Origin: Immundisolibacterales bacterium | GTDB lineage: Bacteria > Pseudomonadota > Gammaproteobacteria > HK1 | Assembly: GCA_026712715.1 (NCBI GenBank) | Contig: JAPOPW010000012.1 | Span: 1-64,000, forward strand | DNA length: 64,000 nucleotides | Reading direction: 5' to 3' | Shown here: one piece after another, positions 9,483 through 17,650 of the stretch | How positions within the stretch are numbered: the stretch's first letter is position 1 | How the letters are laid out: each line of letters begins with the position of its first letter | The notes under the pieces: generated by a model | Seen by the model: the letters and a program-made list of their open reading frames with translations, nothing else | What the model was told of the DNA's origin: nothing | Databases searched by the model: none | Program-made: the position numbers and the translations under genes

Positions 9483-10588
9483 TTCGATACCCGGTAGAGC
9501 GGAACGCCTGCTATGCGAGCTTCGATCTCCTCCAGCACCCGTTGATACGCTTCCGCACCCGGCTCTCCGAACCGTCGCTTCAGCACCTCCTCGGGAAGAT
9601 TGTCGGGAAGGTCGCCGACGACGGGCATGATATCGACATCCGATTCGGCCTGCTCCATCCACTCCTGCACCCGCCGGGCAGACCCCGGGGACGCGGTCGC
9701 AAGGTCCCCGAACTGCGCACCGGCCAGGTTCGCGGCAAGGTCGGAGAAGCTGAAGCCGCTGATTGCCCGCGAGTCGCTGTATTCCTTGTCCAGCCCGACC
9801 GAGTCGGAAAACCCCCGGTGGAGCAGCACGGCAAGCGCCGCGGACCCGACGAAGTGGCGGCCAAGGTCGTCGCGGCGGTGCAGCGACGGCTTCGTCCATC
9901 GCACCGGCTGCCCGTCCTCGACCGGAGTGCATCCGAACGCCTGGGCGGCGGCCACGATGATCGCGGCGCGGTTCTCGACCACCGGGTCCGCCCCGGCCTC
10001 CGTCCGCGCGGCCGCTTCACCGAACAGCGCTCGCAGCAGCTCCCGGATCGGTGCCCGCGGTCCGGTTCGGGCGGCGGCCCACTCCGCGACGAGCTTGCCG
10101 TAGGTCGCGGACCGGTTGCGATCGCCGGTCGCGGCGGAACGAATCCGCAGATGCTCGACGGGCGAACCGGGCCAGACGCACGCGAGCTCGAGCCGGGCCG
10201 GATAGGACTCGAGCACGCGAACCGCGGCGAGCTCCACGTGCTCGTCTGCGAGCTCCGGCCAGTGGCCCGCCGCCCAGTGCATCGCCTCCTTCGCGAGCCA
10301 TCCGGGAACGTCGAGTTCCCCGATGCCCACCCTCCGGATCACCGCGCCGTTCTCCGCCGAGCGCTCGACGTCCATGTCGACGTTGACATACCGGCGCGGA
10401 TACTCGGGCGGGAGCTCGATCGTGGCGTGGAGACTAACCGCCCCGCGATCCGCGCCGGCCTCCGCGAATGCACCGTCGAGCGGATCCGTGAACGAACGGG
10501 CCCGCGGCGCATCGTCGAGTGCCATGACGATGGCGACGACGGCGAGCGCCGGCACGACCAGCAGGGCGGCGAAGATCAGCTTGAGCAA
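9479..10588 (-). CDS. Uncharacterised exported or membrane-anchored protein
   Basis: 369 residues, function not recognised. The N-terminal MLKLIFAALLVVPALAVVAIVMAL is a signal anchor or uncleaved signal. The rest is soluble, mixed alpha/beta, and contains the conserved-looking phrases HRRDDLGRHFVGSAALAVLL and YSDSRAISGFSFSDLAANLAG, which suggest a helical C-terminal domain with conserved Asp/Arg/Ser residues. It sits between ycgN (33 bp upstream) and the ialB-like gene (4-bp overlap), so the three are probably co-expressed. I know no biochemical function for this family. Confidence 0.75.
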   Translation of the reverse strand: MLKLIFAALLVVPALAVVAIVMALDDAPRARSFTDPLDGAFAEAGADRGAVSLHATIELPPEYPRRYVNVDMDVERSAENGAVIRRVGIGELDVPGWLAKEAMHWAAGHWPELADEHVELAAVRVLESYPARLELACVWPGSPVEHLRIRSAATGDRNRSATYGKLVAEWAAARTGPRAPIRELLRALFGEAAARTEAGADPVVENRAAIIVAAAQAFGCTPVEDGQPVRWTKPSLHRRDDLGRHFVGSAALAVLLHRGFSDSVGLDKEYSDSRAISGFSFSDLAANLAGAQFGDLATASPGSARRVQEWMEQAESDVDIMPVVGDLPDNLPEEVLKRRFGEPGAEAYQRVLEEIEARIAGVPLYRVSK

Positions 10589-10621
10589 GCCGGAGCAACC
10601 TCCGCGAACCGGTGGAACCGA

Positions 10622-11068
10622 TCAGTCGAACCAGTCCACGATGTGGTGTTCCAGCTCATCGGGATGCACCCATTCCTCGTTGATGACCTTTCCCTGAACG
10701 GATATGCCCGCCTCGTGAACGCTCTCCGGGCGCCCCGACACCAGCGGGTGCCACTCGGCGAGCGGCCGGCCCTCGGCGAGCCGGCGATAGGCGCAGCTCT
10801 CGGGCAGCAGCCCGTGCTCCAGGACGTTGTCGAGCGAGATCACGACGCACTCGGGAACCCGGACCGCGCGGTTCTCGTAGTCGCGGCACCGGGATGACTT
10901 GCAATCGAGAAGGCGGCACGCGACCGCCGTGAACTGCACCCCCCGAGTCTCGGGGTCCCACAGCTTGTTCAGGCAGCAGCGCCCGCACCCGTCGCACAGC
11001 GACTCCCACTCCTCGGGCGACATCGCTTCGAGCGGCTTGCGTGTCCAGAATGGATCGGGCGTGGTCAT
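10622..11068 (-). CDS. ycgN: YcgN/UPF0260 family cysteine-cluster protein
   Basis: 148-residue cytoplasmic protein of the UPF0260 family. The N-terminal CDGCGRCC is the CxxCxxCC metal or Fe-S ligand cluster; further Cys residues occur in [14 protein letters not shown]. The C-terminal half, [23 protein letters not shown], is diagnostic of YcgN. The biochemical function is unknown. It is the first gene of the minus-strand run leading to the ialB-like gene. Confidence 0.93.
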   Translation of the reverse strand: MTTPDPFWTRKPLEAMSPEEWESLCDGCGRCCLNKLWDPETRGVQFTAVACRLLDCKSSRCRDYENRAVRVPECVVISLDNVLEHGLLPESCAYRRLAEGRPLAEWHPLVSGRPESVHEAGISVQGKVINEEWVHPDELEHHIVDWFD

Positions 11069-11313
11069 CTCGCCGCGACTCTAACTTATCGGACCGTCCC
11101 GGCTCCATTGCTCCCGGCGCGATCCGGGACGATCGCTTGCTCGATTCGACCGGGTTTCCCACGAAACACGAGACCGGAGCCTACGCGCTGCCGTGGCTTC
11201 CCCGTTCCCCGGTGCATAGCCTAGGCGCGGCGTCCATCGACGGACGCAGGGAGCGGGAGGGCCGCCGGTTGCGGAGCCTCGGCCGGCGGGCGACGAGTCC
11301 CCGAGCGCCGCGC

Positions 11314-11685
<372 letters not shown>

Positions 11686-11870
11686 CCGGTTCTTTCCCGG
11701 TCCGAACCGGCCGGCCGGCCGGCCGTGCGGCGGGGCAGGGCTGCGGGCAGGACGGACTGGCGACGGATGGTCTCTTGTCGCCCCTGCGCCGCCGGTCTCG
11801 GCTGCGCAGGAGTCGGGTCACGCGCTCGGCCGGCCCGTGCACGGTCGCAGACGCAAAGGGAGCCGAGATG

Positions 11871-12533
11871 CTACCCGGCCGGTCGTTCGCGGGCCGCCTC
11901 GAGCTGAGCAGGGGTGCCGATGTTGTCGCAGGCTCCGCGATACACCTCGCCCGTCGCCGTTCCGCGTTCGCACGCGCGGTCGAGATAGGGGGCGAGGGCG
12001 GTGGCGCCGGCGATCTCCGGCCGAAACGCGGCGGGCGAAAAGACGCCGATGCCGGAATAGGTAAGACGGTTCGGGCCGGAACGAAGGAGCGCTCCGTCGT
12101 CGAGGACGAAGTCGCCGTCCGGGTTGTGTTCCGGGTTCGCGACGAGAACGAGGTGAAGGTCCCCGACCGCAACGTTCCGCAGTCGTTCGTAGGGATAGTC
12201 GGTCCGCAGATCGGCGCTCGTCACGAGGAAGGGTCCGCGGCCGAGGAGCGGCAGCGCCCTGACGATGCCCGCGCCGGTGCCGATCGGCCGGTCGCCTTCG
12301 TCGGAGTACGCGACCGAGATTCCCCACCGCGACCCGTCGTCCAGGCAATCCCGGATCTGCCGGCCCAGATGGCCGAGGTTCACGACCAGCTCCGTGAATC
12401 CGGCCGCCGCCAGCCCTTCGACCGCATGCACGAGCAGCGGCCGGCCGGCCACCCGGAGAAGCGGTTTGGGAACCGCATCGGAGAGCGGGCGCATGCGCTC
12501 GCCCCGCCCGGCCGCGAGGATCATTGCCCGCAC
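11871..12533 (-). CDS. murU: N-acetylmuramate-1-phosphate uridylyltransferase (MurU)
   Basis: Nucleotidyltransferase that converts MurNAc-1-P plus UTP to UDP-MurNAc in the MurU/AmgK cell-wall recycling route, which bypasses fosfomycin-sensitive de novo synthesis. Visible are the Rossmann-like signature MILAAGRGERMRPLSDAVPK, the sugar/metal-binding LVTSADLRTDYP and the C-terminal CDNIGTPAQLEAA. GTG at 12533 (MRAMILAAG) is chosen because orthologues begin MKAMILAAG; it overlaps the amgK 3' end by 13 bp. Length is 220 residues, as usual for the family. The amgK-murU pairing supports the specific function over a generic glucose-1-phosphate thymidylyltransferase. Confidence 0.9.
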   Translation of the reverse strand: MRAMILAAGRGERMRPLSDAVPKPLLRVAGRPLLVHAVEGLAAAGFTELVVNLGHLGRQIRDCLDDGSRWGISVAYSDEGDRPIGTGAGIVRALPLLGRGPFLVTSADLRTDYPYERLRNVAVGDLHLVLVANPEHNPDGDFVLDDGALLRSGPNRLTYSGIGVFSPAAFRPEIAGATALAPYLDRACERGTATGEVYRGACDNIGTPAQLEAARERPAG

Positions 12534-13540
12534 GGCAACGCTTTCGCATGGTTCGCGAGTCCGCGCTCGCCGAACAGGCGCGCGAGCGGCTCGAGCGCCG
12601 GATACCTCGTGACGACGTCGAGGAGGTAGCGAAGGACGAGGGGGATGTCGCCGAGATAGGCGTCCTTGCCGTCGCGATGCCACAGCCGGGCGAAGATGCC
12701 GACGACCTTGATGTGCCGATGGATGCCGATGAGGTCGAAGTCCCGCCGCGCGCGCGCGCGCAGCTCTTCTTCGGAGCGGTTCGCGGGCAACACCCCCGCT
12801 TTCGTCGCAAGCGCGACGTAGTCGTCCAGCCATGCGTACACCCGCGAAGCCGGCCACGAGACGTAGGCGTCGCGAAGCAGGCTGACCGGGTCGTACATGA
12901 GGGGGCCGAGCACTGCATCCTGGAAGTCCAGCACCCCGGGGTTGCGGCGATGCACCATGAGGTTGCGGGAGTGATAGTCGCGGTGGACGAACACCCGCGG
13001 CTGGGAGAGCGCCGCTTCGACGAGGTGGGTGAACGCCTCGTCGAGCACCCGCCGCTCCGACCGGGACGGCGGCCGGTCGAGGTGGACCCCGAGGAACCAC
13101 TCCGGAAAGAGCTCGAGCTCGGCGGAGAGCTTCGCTTCATCGTAGACGGGCAGCGTGTCCGCGGGTATCTCTCGCTGCATCCGCACGAGAGTCGCAAACG
13201 CGTCCCGATAAAGGGCGGGCGCGCTCGTCGGGTCGAGCCGGTCCAGATAGGATACGGATCCGAGATCGCCGAGCAGCAAGAAACCCAGATCGAGGTCCAT
13301 CGCGCAGATCGCGGGTGCGTTGACACCGGCTGCCCGAAGCAATCCCGCGACATGGACGAACGGTCGCGAGTCCTCCCGGTCGGGAGGGGCATCCATCACC
13401 ACGAGGGTCTCGCGTTCCGTCCTCAGCCGAAGATAGCGGCGAAAGCTCGCGTCGCCGGCGAGAGGCTCGAGGCGCCAACCGCCGGCGCCCGCTACCGTGC
13501 CGAGCCAGGCGCGAAGCGCGTCGTCCCGGCCCGGATTCAT
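12521..13540 (-). CDS. amgK: Anomeric MurNAc/GlcNAc kinase (AmgK)
   Basis: Aminoglycoside-phosphotransferase-fold sugar kinase that phosphorylates MurNAc and GlcNAc at C1 for MurU. 339 residues. Visible are DASFRRYLRL in the N-lobe, the catalytic loop VHRDYHSRNLMVH (HxDxxxxN) and the metal-binding VLDFQDAVLGPLMYD. It is coupled to murU by overlap. A 26-bp perfect palindrome lies five bases before its ATG and contains its likely SD. It is divergent from kdsD. Confidence 0.9.
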   Translation of the reverse strand: MNPGRDDALRAWLGTVAGAGGWRLEPLAGDASFRRYLRLRTERETLVVMDAPPDREDSRPFVHVAGLLRAAGVNAPAICAMDLDLGFLLLGDLGSVSYLDRLDPTSAPALYRDAFATLVRMQREIPADTLPVYDEAKLSAELELFPEWFLGVHLDRPPSRSERRVLDEAFTHLVEAALSQPRVFVHRDYHSRNLMVHRRNPGVLDFQDAVLGPLMYDPVSLLRDAYVSWPASRVYAWLDDYVALATKAGVLPANRSEEELRARARRDFDLIGIHRHIKVVGIFARLWHRDGKDAYLGDIPLVLRYLLDVVTRYPALEPLARLFGERGLANHAKALPCGQ

Positions 13541-13544
13541 CGAC

Positions 13545-13570
13545 GGCCCCGCCGGCCGGCCGGCGGGGCC
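13545..13570. repeat. 26-bp perfect palindrome upstream of amgK
   Basis: The sequence ggccccgccggcc/ggccggcggggcc is a perfect GC-only palindrome. On the amgK transcript it ends five bases before the start codon, so the G-rich right arm that would serve as SD can be locked in a 13-bp stem. It may also be an operator in the 98-bp amgK/kdsD divergent region, whose remaining part (13575-13635) is AT-richer and probably holds the promoters, though I could not assign clear -10/-35 boxes. Confidence 0.6.
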
Positions 13571-13638
13571 ATTGCGCCGGCGCGGTCAATGATTTCCAAT
13601 ATGGAGTAGTGTTTTCCCCCTTGATTCCAACTGACCGC

Positions 13639-14610
13639 ATGAGCAACCGCGCCCTTCTCAGACTCGGGGCCGACGTCATTCGAACGGAGATCGACGCGCT
13701 TCGCGGGCTGCTGCCCCGGATCGACGACGAATTCGCGCGCGCCTGCACGATCATTCTCGAGCGGCCCGGGCGAGTGATCGTGACGGGCATGGGCAAGTCG
13801 GGGCACGTGGGCCACAAGGTTGCGTCGACCCTGGCGAGCGCGGGAACGCCCTCGTTCTTCGTTCACCCCGGAGAGGCGAGCCACGGTGACCTCGGCATGA
13901 TCACGCGCGAGGACACCGTCATGGCGTTCTCGAATTCCGGGGAAACCGCCGAGATCCTGACCATCGTTCCCCTTATCAAGCGGATCGGGGTGCCCCTTCT
14001 CGCGCTCACCGGAAATCCCTCCTCGCGCCTGGCGAGCGAGGCGGACGTGAACATCGACGTGAGCGTCGCGAAGGAGGCCTGCCCGCTCGGACTCGCTCCC
14101 ACCGCGAGCACCACCGCGGCGCTCGCCATGGGCGACGCGATCGCGATCGCGCTCCTCGAGGCCCGGGACTTCGGGGCCGAGGACTTCGCCCGCTCGCATC
14201 CGGGCGGTCATCTCGGCCGGCGGCTGCTGCTCCGGGTGAAGGACCTCATGCACACCGGCCGCCGCATGCCGACGGTCGGTCCGGACACGCTGACGAGCGA
14301 CGCGCTGCTGGAGATGACGGCCAAGAGCCTGGGGATGACTTCGGTCGTGGACGGTGACGGCCTGCTCCTCGGGGTATTCACGGATGGGGATCTTCGCCGG
14401 GCGCTCGACGATGGAATCGCGCTTCGCGACACTCCGATTCGGCAGGTGATGACCCCGAGCGGAGTGACCGTGTCGCCGGATACCCTCGCGGCGGAGTGTC
14501 TCAACATTCTGGAGCAACGCAAGATCACCGCGCTGGTGGTCGTCGACGAATCGTACCGGCAAATCGGGGTCCTGCATCTGCACGATCTCCTGCGGGCCGG
14601 GGTAATTTAA
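13639..14610 (+). CDS. kdsD: Arabinose-5-phosphate isomerase (KdsD/KpsF family)
   Basis: Converts D-ribulose 5-phosphate to D-arabinose 5-phosphate, the first step of Kdo synthesis for LPS. An SIS domain (VTGMGKSGHVGHKVASTLAS, HPGEASHGDLGMI, FSNSGETAEI) is followed by two CBS domains in the C-terminal third (VKDLMHTGRRMP ... IRQVMTPSGVTV). ATG 13639 (MSNRALL) is preferred over the GTG at 13609 in the ORF track; both lack a strong SD. 323 residues is the usual length. It heads the LPS-export operon, but kdsC, which normally follows, is replaced by an unrelated gene. Confidence 0.94.
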   Translation: MSNRALLRLGADVIRTEIDALRGLLPRIDDEFARACTIILERPGRVIVTGMGKSGHVGHKVASTLASAGTPSFFVHPGEASHGDLGMITREDTVMAFSNSGETAEILTIVPLIKRIGVPLLALTGNPSSRLASEADVNIDVSVAKEACPLGLAPTASTTAALAMGDAIAIALLEARDFGAEDFARSHPGGHLGRRLLLRVKDLMHTGRRMPTVGPDTLTSDALLEMTAKSLGMTSVVDGDGLLLGVFTDGDLRRALDDGIALRDTPIRQVMTPSGVTVSPDTLAAECLNILEQRKITALVVVDESYRQIGVLHLHDLLRAGVI

Positions 14611-14675
14611 ACTCGATCGAAGCTGAATCGACACGGGCGGCCCGTGCGCCGTACCGGGTACGCACGGAGAATCAC

Positions 14676-15734
14676 ATGGCCGACATCATGATCATGGGCG
14701 CCTCCTACGGCGCGCTGCTCGGAATCAAGCTCTGCGCCGCGGGTCACTCGACGACCCTCGTGTGCCTGCCCGATGAAGCGGACCTCATCAACCGGGAGGG
14801 CCAGCGGGTGCGAATGCCCGTGAAGGGACGGGACGAGCTGGTGGAGGTCGATTCGCGGAGATTGCCGGGCCGTCTTTCCGCGGCCACCACCGGGGCGATC
14901 GACCCTTCGGACTTCGATCTGGTCGGCCTCGCCATGCAAGAGCCCCAGTACGGCGCAACGGGGGTTCGCGAGCTCCTGGGCGCGGTGGCGCGAAGCGGCG
15001 TCCCGTGCATGTCCATCATGAACATGCCCCCGCTCCCCTATCTGAAACGGATTCCCGGACTCGACGTCGAGCCCCTGCGGTCCTGTTATACCGACCCCTC
15101 CGTGTGGGATGCGTTCGACCCCGCGCGAATGACCCTCTGCAGCCCGGACGCCCAGGCGTTTCGGCCCCCCGAAGAGAAGACCAACGTGCTGCAGGTCAGC
15201 CTCCCGACCAACTTTCGGGCCGCGCGATTCGAATCGGAAGGCGGCACCTCCCTGCTGCGCGCCCTGCAGGCGGACATCGAGGCGATCCGATACGACGACG
15301 GCACCGGGCCGGTCGAACTGCCGGTCAAGCTCAAGGTGCACGATTCGGTATTCGTGCCGCTGGCGAAGTGGAGCATGCTGCTCGCAGGGAACTATCGCTG
15401 CGTGCAGGAGAAGGACATGCGCGCAATCCGGGACGCGGTCCACGGGGACCTCGAGCTCGCGCGCTCCGTCTACGATTGGGTGAACTCGGTCTGCCGCGCG
15501 ATCGGGGCTTCCGAGGGAGACCAGATCCCCTTCGAGAAGTATGCGAACGCGGCACGGGGCCTCACCAAGCCGTCGTCCGCCGCCCGCGCCCTGCTCGCCG
15601 GCGCCCCCCGAATCGAGCGCGCCGACCACCTGGTGCAGTCGATTGCCTCGCAAAGGGGCATGCGCTCCGAGGTCGTGGACGAGAGCGTGCAGCTCGTCGA
15701 CGGTTGGTTGTCCGCCAATCGCCGGGAAGGCTGA
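14676..15734 (+). CDS. Ketopantoate reductase-like (ApbA/PanE superfamily) protein
   Basis: 352 residues. The N-terminus (MADIMIMGASYGALLGIKLCAAGHSTTLVC) is a Rossmann nucleotide-binding fold with a GxSxG-type loop rather than the standard GxGxxG. The C-terminal part is helical (PVKLKVHDSVFVPLAKWSML), resembling PanE/ApbA C-terminal domains where a Lys acts in catalysis. Substrate is unknown. It lies 65 bp after kdsD and 3 bp before lptC, the slot of kdsC (Kdo-8-phosphate phosphatase) in other gammaproteobacteria, but shows no HAD motifs and cannot be KdsC. Pantothenate synthesis is possible but not supported by neighbours. Confidence 0.75.
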   Translation: MADIMIMGASYGALLGIKLCAAGHSTTLVCLPDEADLINREGQRVRMPVKGRDELVEVDSRRLPGRLSAATTGAIDPSDFDLVGLAMQEPQYGATGVRELLGAVARSGVPCMSIMNMPPLPYLKRIPGLDVEPLRSCYTDPSVWDAFDPARMTLCSPDAQAFRPPEEKTNVLQVSLPTNFRAARFESEGGTSLLRALQADIEAIRYDDGTGPVELPVKLKVHDSVFVPLAKWSMLLAGNYRCVQEKDMRAIRDAVHGDLELARSVYDWVNSVCRAIGASEGDQIPFEKYANAARGLTKPSSAARALLAGAPRIERADHLVQSIASQRGMRSEVVDESVQLVDGWLSANRREG

Positions 15735-15737
15735 CCT

Positions 15738-16346
15738 TTGCCGGACACGCCGGCGGAGTCGAGCGGGAACGCCGCTGCACCGGAGTCGCGTCCTCCGATC
15801 CGCGCAACGATCGTCGCGGCCCTCGTCGGGGCCGCGTGCGGGATCGCCTGGTACCTTCTTCCGCTTCCTCCCCCGACCCCCGCAGACTCCGCACGATTCC
15901 CCGGCTTGCTTTCGCATCTGCACATCGAAGACGTCGACGTGGCGACCACCGACTCTTCGGGACGCATGCATCGGCGGTTGCAGGCGAAGGAGCTGCGGCG
16001 CGACGTTCCCGGCGGCAAGTCCTTTCTCGTTCAACCCCGGCTGACGGTGTTCTCGGAAGGTGAAGCGCTCTGGCACTTCGCGTCCGAGCGCGGCGAGGTT
16101 TCTCCCGACGGCGAAAACATTTATCTTCCGGGACCGGTGCGGGGACGGCGCGGCCCGGTTCAGCCCATCGAGATCGAAAGCGCCGACGTCCGGATCATGG
16201 CCGCGGAGAGCTACGGCGAGTCCGACCAGCCCTCCACGATTCGGGGGAGGGCGTTCCAGGCGCGCGGCGACGGTCTGAAGATCTGGCTGGACGAAGGGAA
16301 GGTCGAGCTGGTGAACGACGCCCGCGGAACACTGCAGAAAAGGTAG
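15738..16346 (+). CDS. lptC: LPS export ABC transporter periplasmic protein LptC
   Basis: Bitopic inner-membrane protein that hands LPS from LptB2FG to LptA. One N-terminal transmembrane helix (IRATIVAALVGAACGIAWYLLPLP) is followed by a beta-jellyroll domain (LHIEDVDVATTDSSGRMHRR, LQAKELRRDVPGG, LPGPVRGRRG). 202 residues, as expected. The TTG start follows the preceding stop by 3 bp. The N-terminal cytoplasmic stretch is Pro/Ala-rich. Assignment rests on the fold and position before lptA and lptB. Confidence 0.9.
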   Translation: MPDTPAESSGNAAAPESRPPIRATIVAALVGAACGIAWYLLPLPPPTPADSARFPGLLSHLHIEDVDVATTDSSGRMHRRLQAKELRRDVPGGKSFLVQPRLTVFSEGEALWHFASERGEVSPDGENIYLPGPVRGRRGPVQPIEIESADVRIMAAESYGESDQPSTIRGRAFQARGDGLKIWLDEGKVELVNDARGTLQKR

Positions 16347-16355
16347 CCTGCCATC

Positions 16356-16856
16356 ATGCAACTGCGTCTCGTGCTGCTTCTCCTGTCCCTGTCCACGTTC
16401 GCGACCGGGGCCGCCGCGCTTACGACCGACCGGGTGAAACCGGTTCGAATCGATGCCGACTGGGCGCAGTTCGACGACCGCCAGCGGATCGCCACGTACA
16501 AGGGCAACGTGACCATCAACCAGGGGAGCCTGCGCGTCTCCGGCGAGCTGGTCGTGATGCACTTCGACGAGAGCTACGACCTCGCCGGGCTCGTCGCGGA
16601 AGGGAGCCCGGCCCGCTTCGAGCAGCGCCTCGACCGCGGGCCGCTGCAGCAGGGCCAGGCCGCGCGCATCGAGTATTCCGCGGCCGACGGGGCCATGCGC
16701 TTTGACGGCGACGCGCGGATTGCGCAGGGTCAGTTCGAAATGGAGGCGAGTCGCATCGACTACGATTCCCTCACCGGCAGCATCGAGGGCGTGGCCTCGG
16801 AATCCGAGGAAGGAAAGCAACGGGTCACAATCCTGCTCCAGGGCAAGCAGGAGTGA
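16356..16856 (+). CDS. lptA: LPS transport periplasmic protein LptA
   Basis: Periplasmic bridge protein that carries LPS between LptC and LptD. A signal peptide (MQLRLVLLLLSLSTFATGAAA) precedes an OstA-like jellyroll domain: IDADWAQFDDRQRIATYKGNVTINQGSLRVSGELV, QGQAARIEYSAADGAMRFDGDARIAQG. 166 residues. Its stop overlaps the GTG start of lptB, consistent with translational coupling. Confidence 0.94.
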   Translation: MQLRLVLLLLSLSTFATGAAALTTDRVKPVRIDADWAQFDDRQRIATYKGNVTINQGSLRVSGELVVMHFDESYDLAGLVAEGSPARFEQRLDRGPLQQGQAARIEYSAADGAMRFDGDARIAQGQFEMEASRIDYDSLTGSIEGVASESEEGKQRVTILLQGKQE

Positions 16857-17578
16857 CGTGCCTTTCCGCCGAAGGGCTCGCGAAGCGCTTCGGCTCCCGC
16901 ACGGTGGTCGACGACGTGAGTCTCGCGGTCAATAGCGGCGAGGTGGTGGGTTTTCTCGGCCCGAACGGTGCCGGCAAGTCCACGAGCTTCCACATGATCG
17001 TGGGACTCATCCCGGCCGACGGAGGTACCGTTCACCTCGACGGAGTCGATCTGACGAACCGTCCGATGCACGCGCGCGCGCGCCTCGGGCTGGGTTATCT
17101 CCCGCAGGAGCCTTCGGTCTTCCGCAAGCTTTCGGTGGAACAGAACCTCCTCGCGATTCTCGAGCTCAGCCGCGACCTCGATGCGGAGACGCGCGCCCTG
17201 TGGGCGGTACGGCTCATGCAGGCGTTCGGGGTCGAACACTTGCGCCGGGAGCGCGGTGAGAACCTCTCGGGCGGCGAACGGCGCCGGGTCGAGCTCGCCC
17301 GGGCGCTCGCCGCCAGGCCACGCTACATGCTGCTGGACGAACCCTTCGCCGGGGTGGATCCCATCACGATATCCGAGATTCACGGACTCATTCGCCAGTT
17401 GCGCGAACGCGGCATAGGCGTGCTCGTGACCGACCACAACGTGCGCGAGACGCTCGGGATCTGCGACCGCGGGTACATCGTCAACGAGGGCCGAATCATC
17501 TGCCACGGCCGGCCGGACACCATCGCGGACGATCCGATGGTGCGCGATGTCTATCTCGGGCAGGACTTCGTCCTCTGA
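16853..17578 (+). CDS. lptB: LPS export ABC transporter ATP-binding protein LptB
   Basis: ATPase powering LPS extraction by LptB2FG. 241 residues with Walker A GPNGAGKST (about 37-45), Q-loop LPQEPSVFRKLSVEQN, signature LSGGERRRVELARAL (about 138), Walker B MLLDEPFAGVDP (about 159) and switch His in VTDHNVRETL. The C-terminal CHGRPDTIADDPMVRDVYLGQDF matches LptB. lptF and lptG are not in the window. A 72-bp gap separates it from rpoN. Confidence 0.97.
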   Translation: MTCLSAEGLAKRFGSRTVVDDVSLAVNSGEVVGFLGPNGAGKSTSFHMIVGLIPADGGTVHLDGVDLTNRPMHARARLGLGYLPQEPSVFRKLSVEQNLLAILELSRDLDAETRALWAVRLMQAFGVEHLRRERGENLSGGERRRVELARALAARPRYMLLDEPFAGVDPITISEIHGLIRQLRERGIGVLVTDHNVRETLGICDRGYIVNEGRIICHGRPDTIADDPMVRDVYLGQDFVL

Positions 17579-17650
17579 CTCCTCGTTTCGCATACCCCTG
17601 CCCGCGCATCCGCAACCGCCACGACCCCGCCCCCGACGACGACCGCCGCA

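Noticed and set aside
11700-11735. Tandem ccgg repeat (ccggccggccggccgg)
   Set aside because: Short low-complexity run expected in such GC-rich DNA; similar runs occur in several other gaps.
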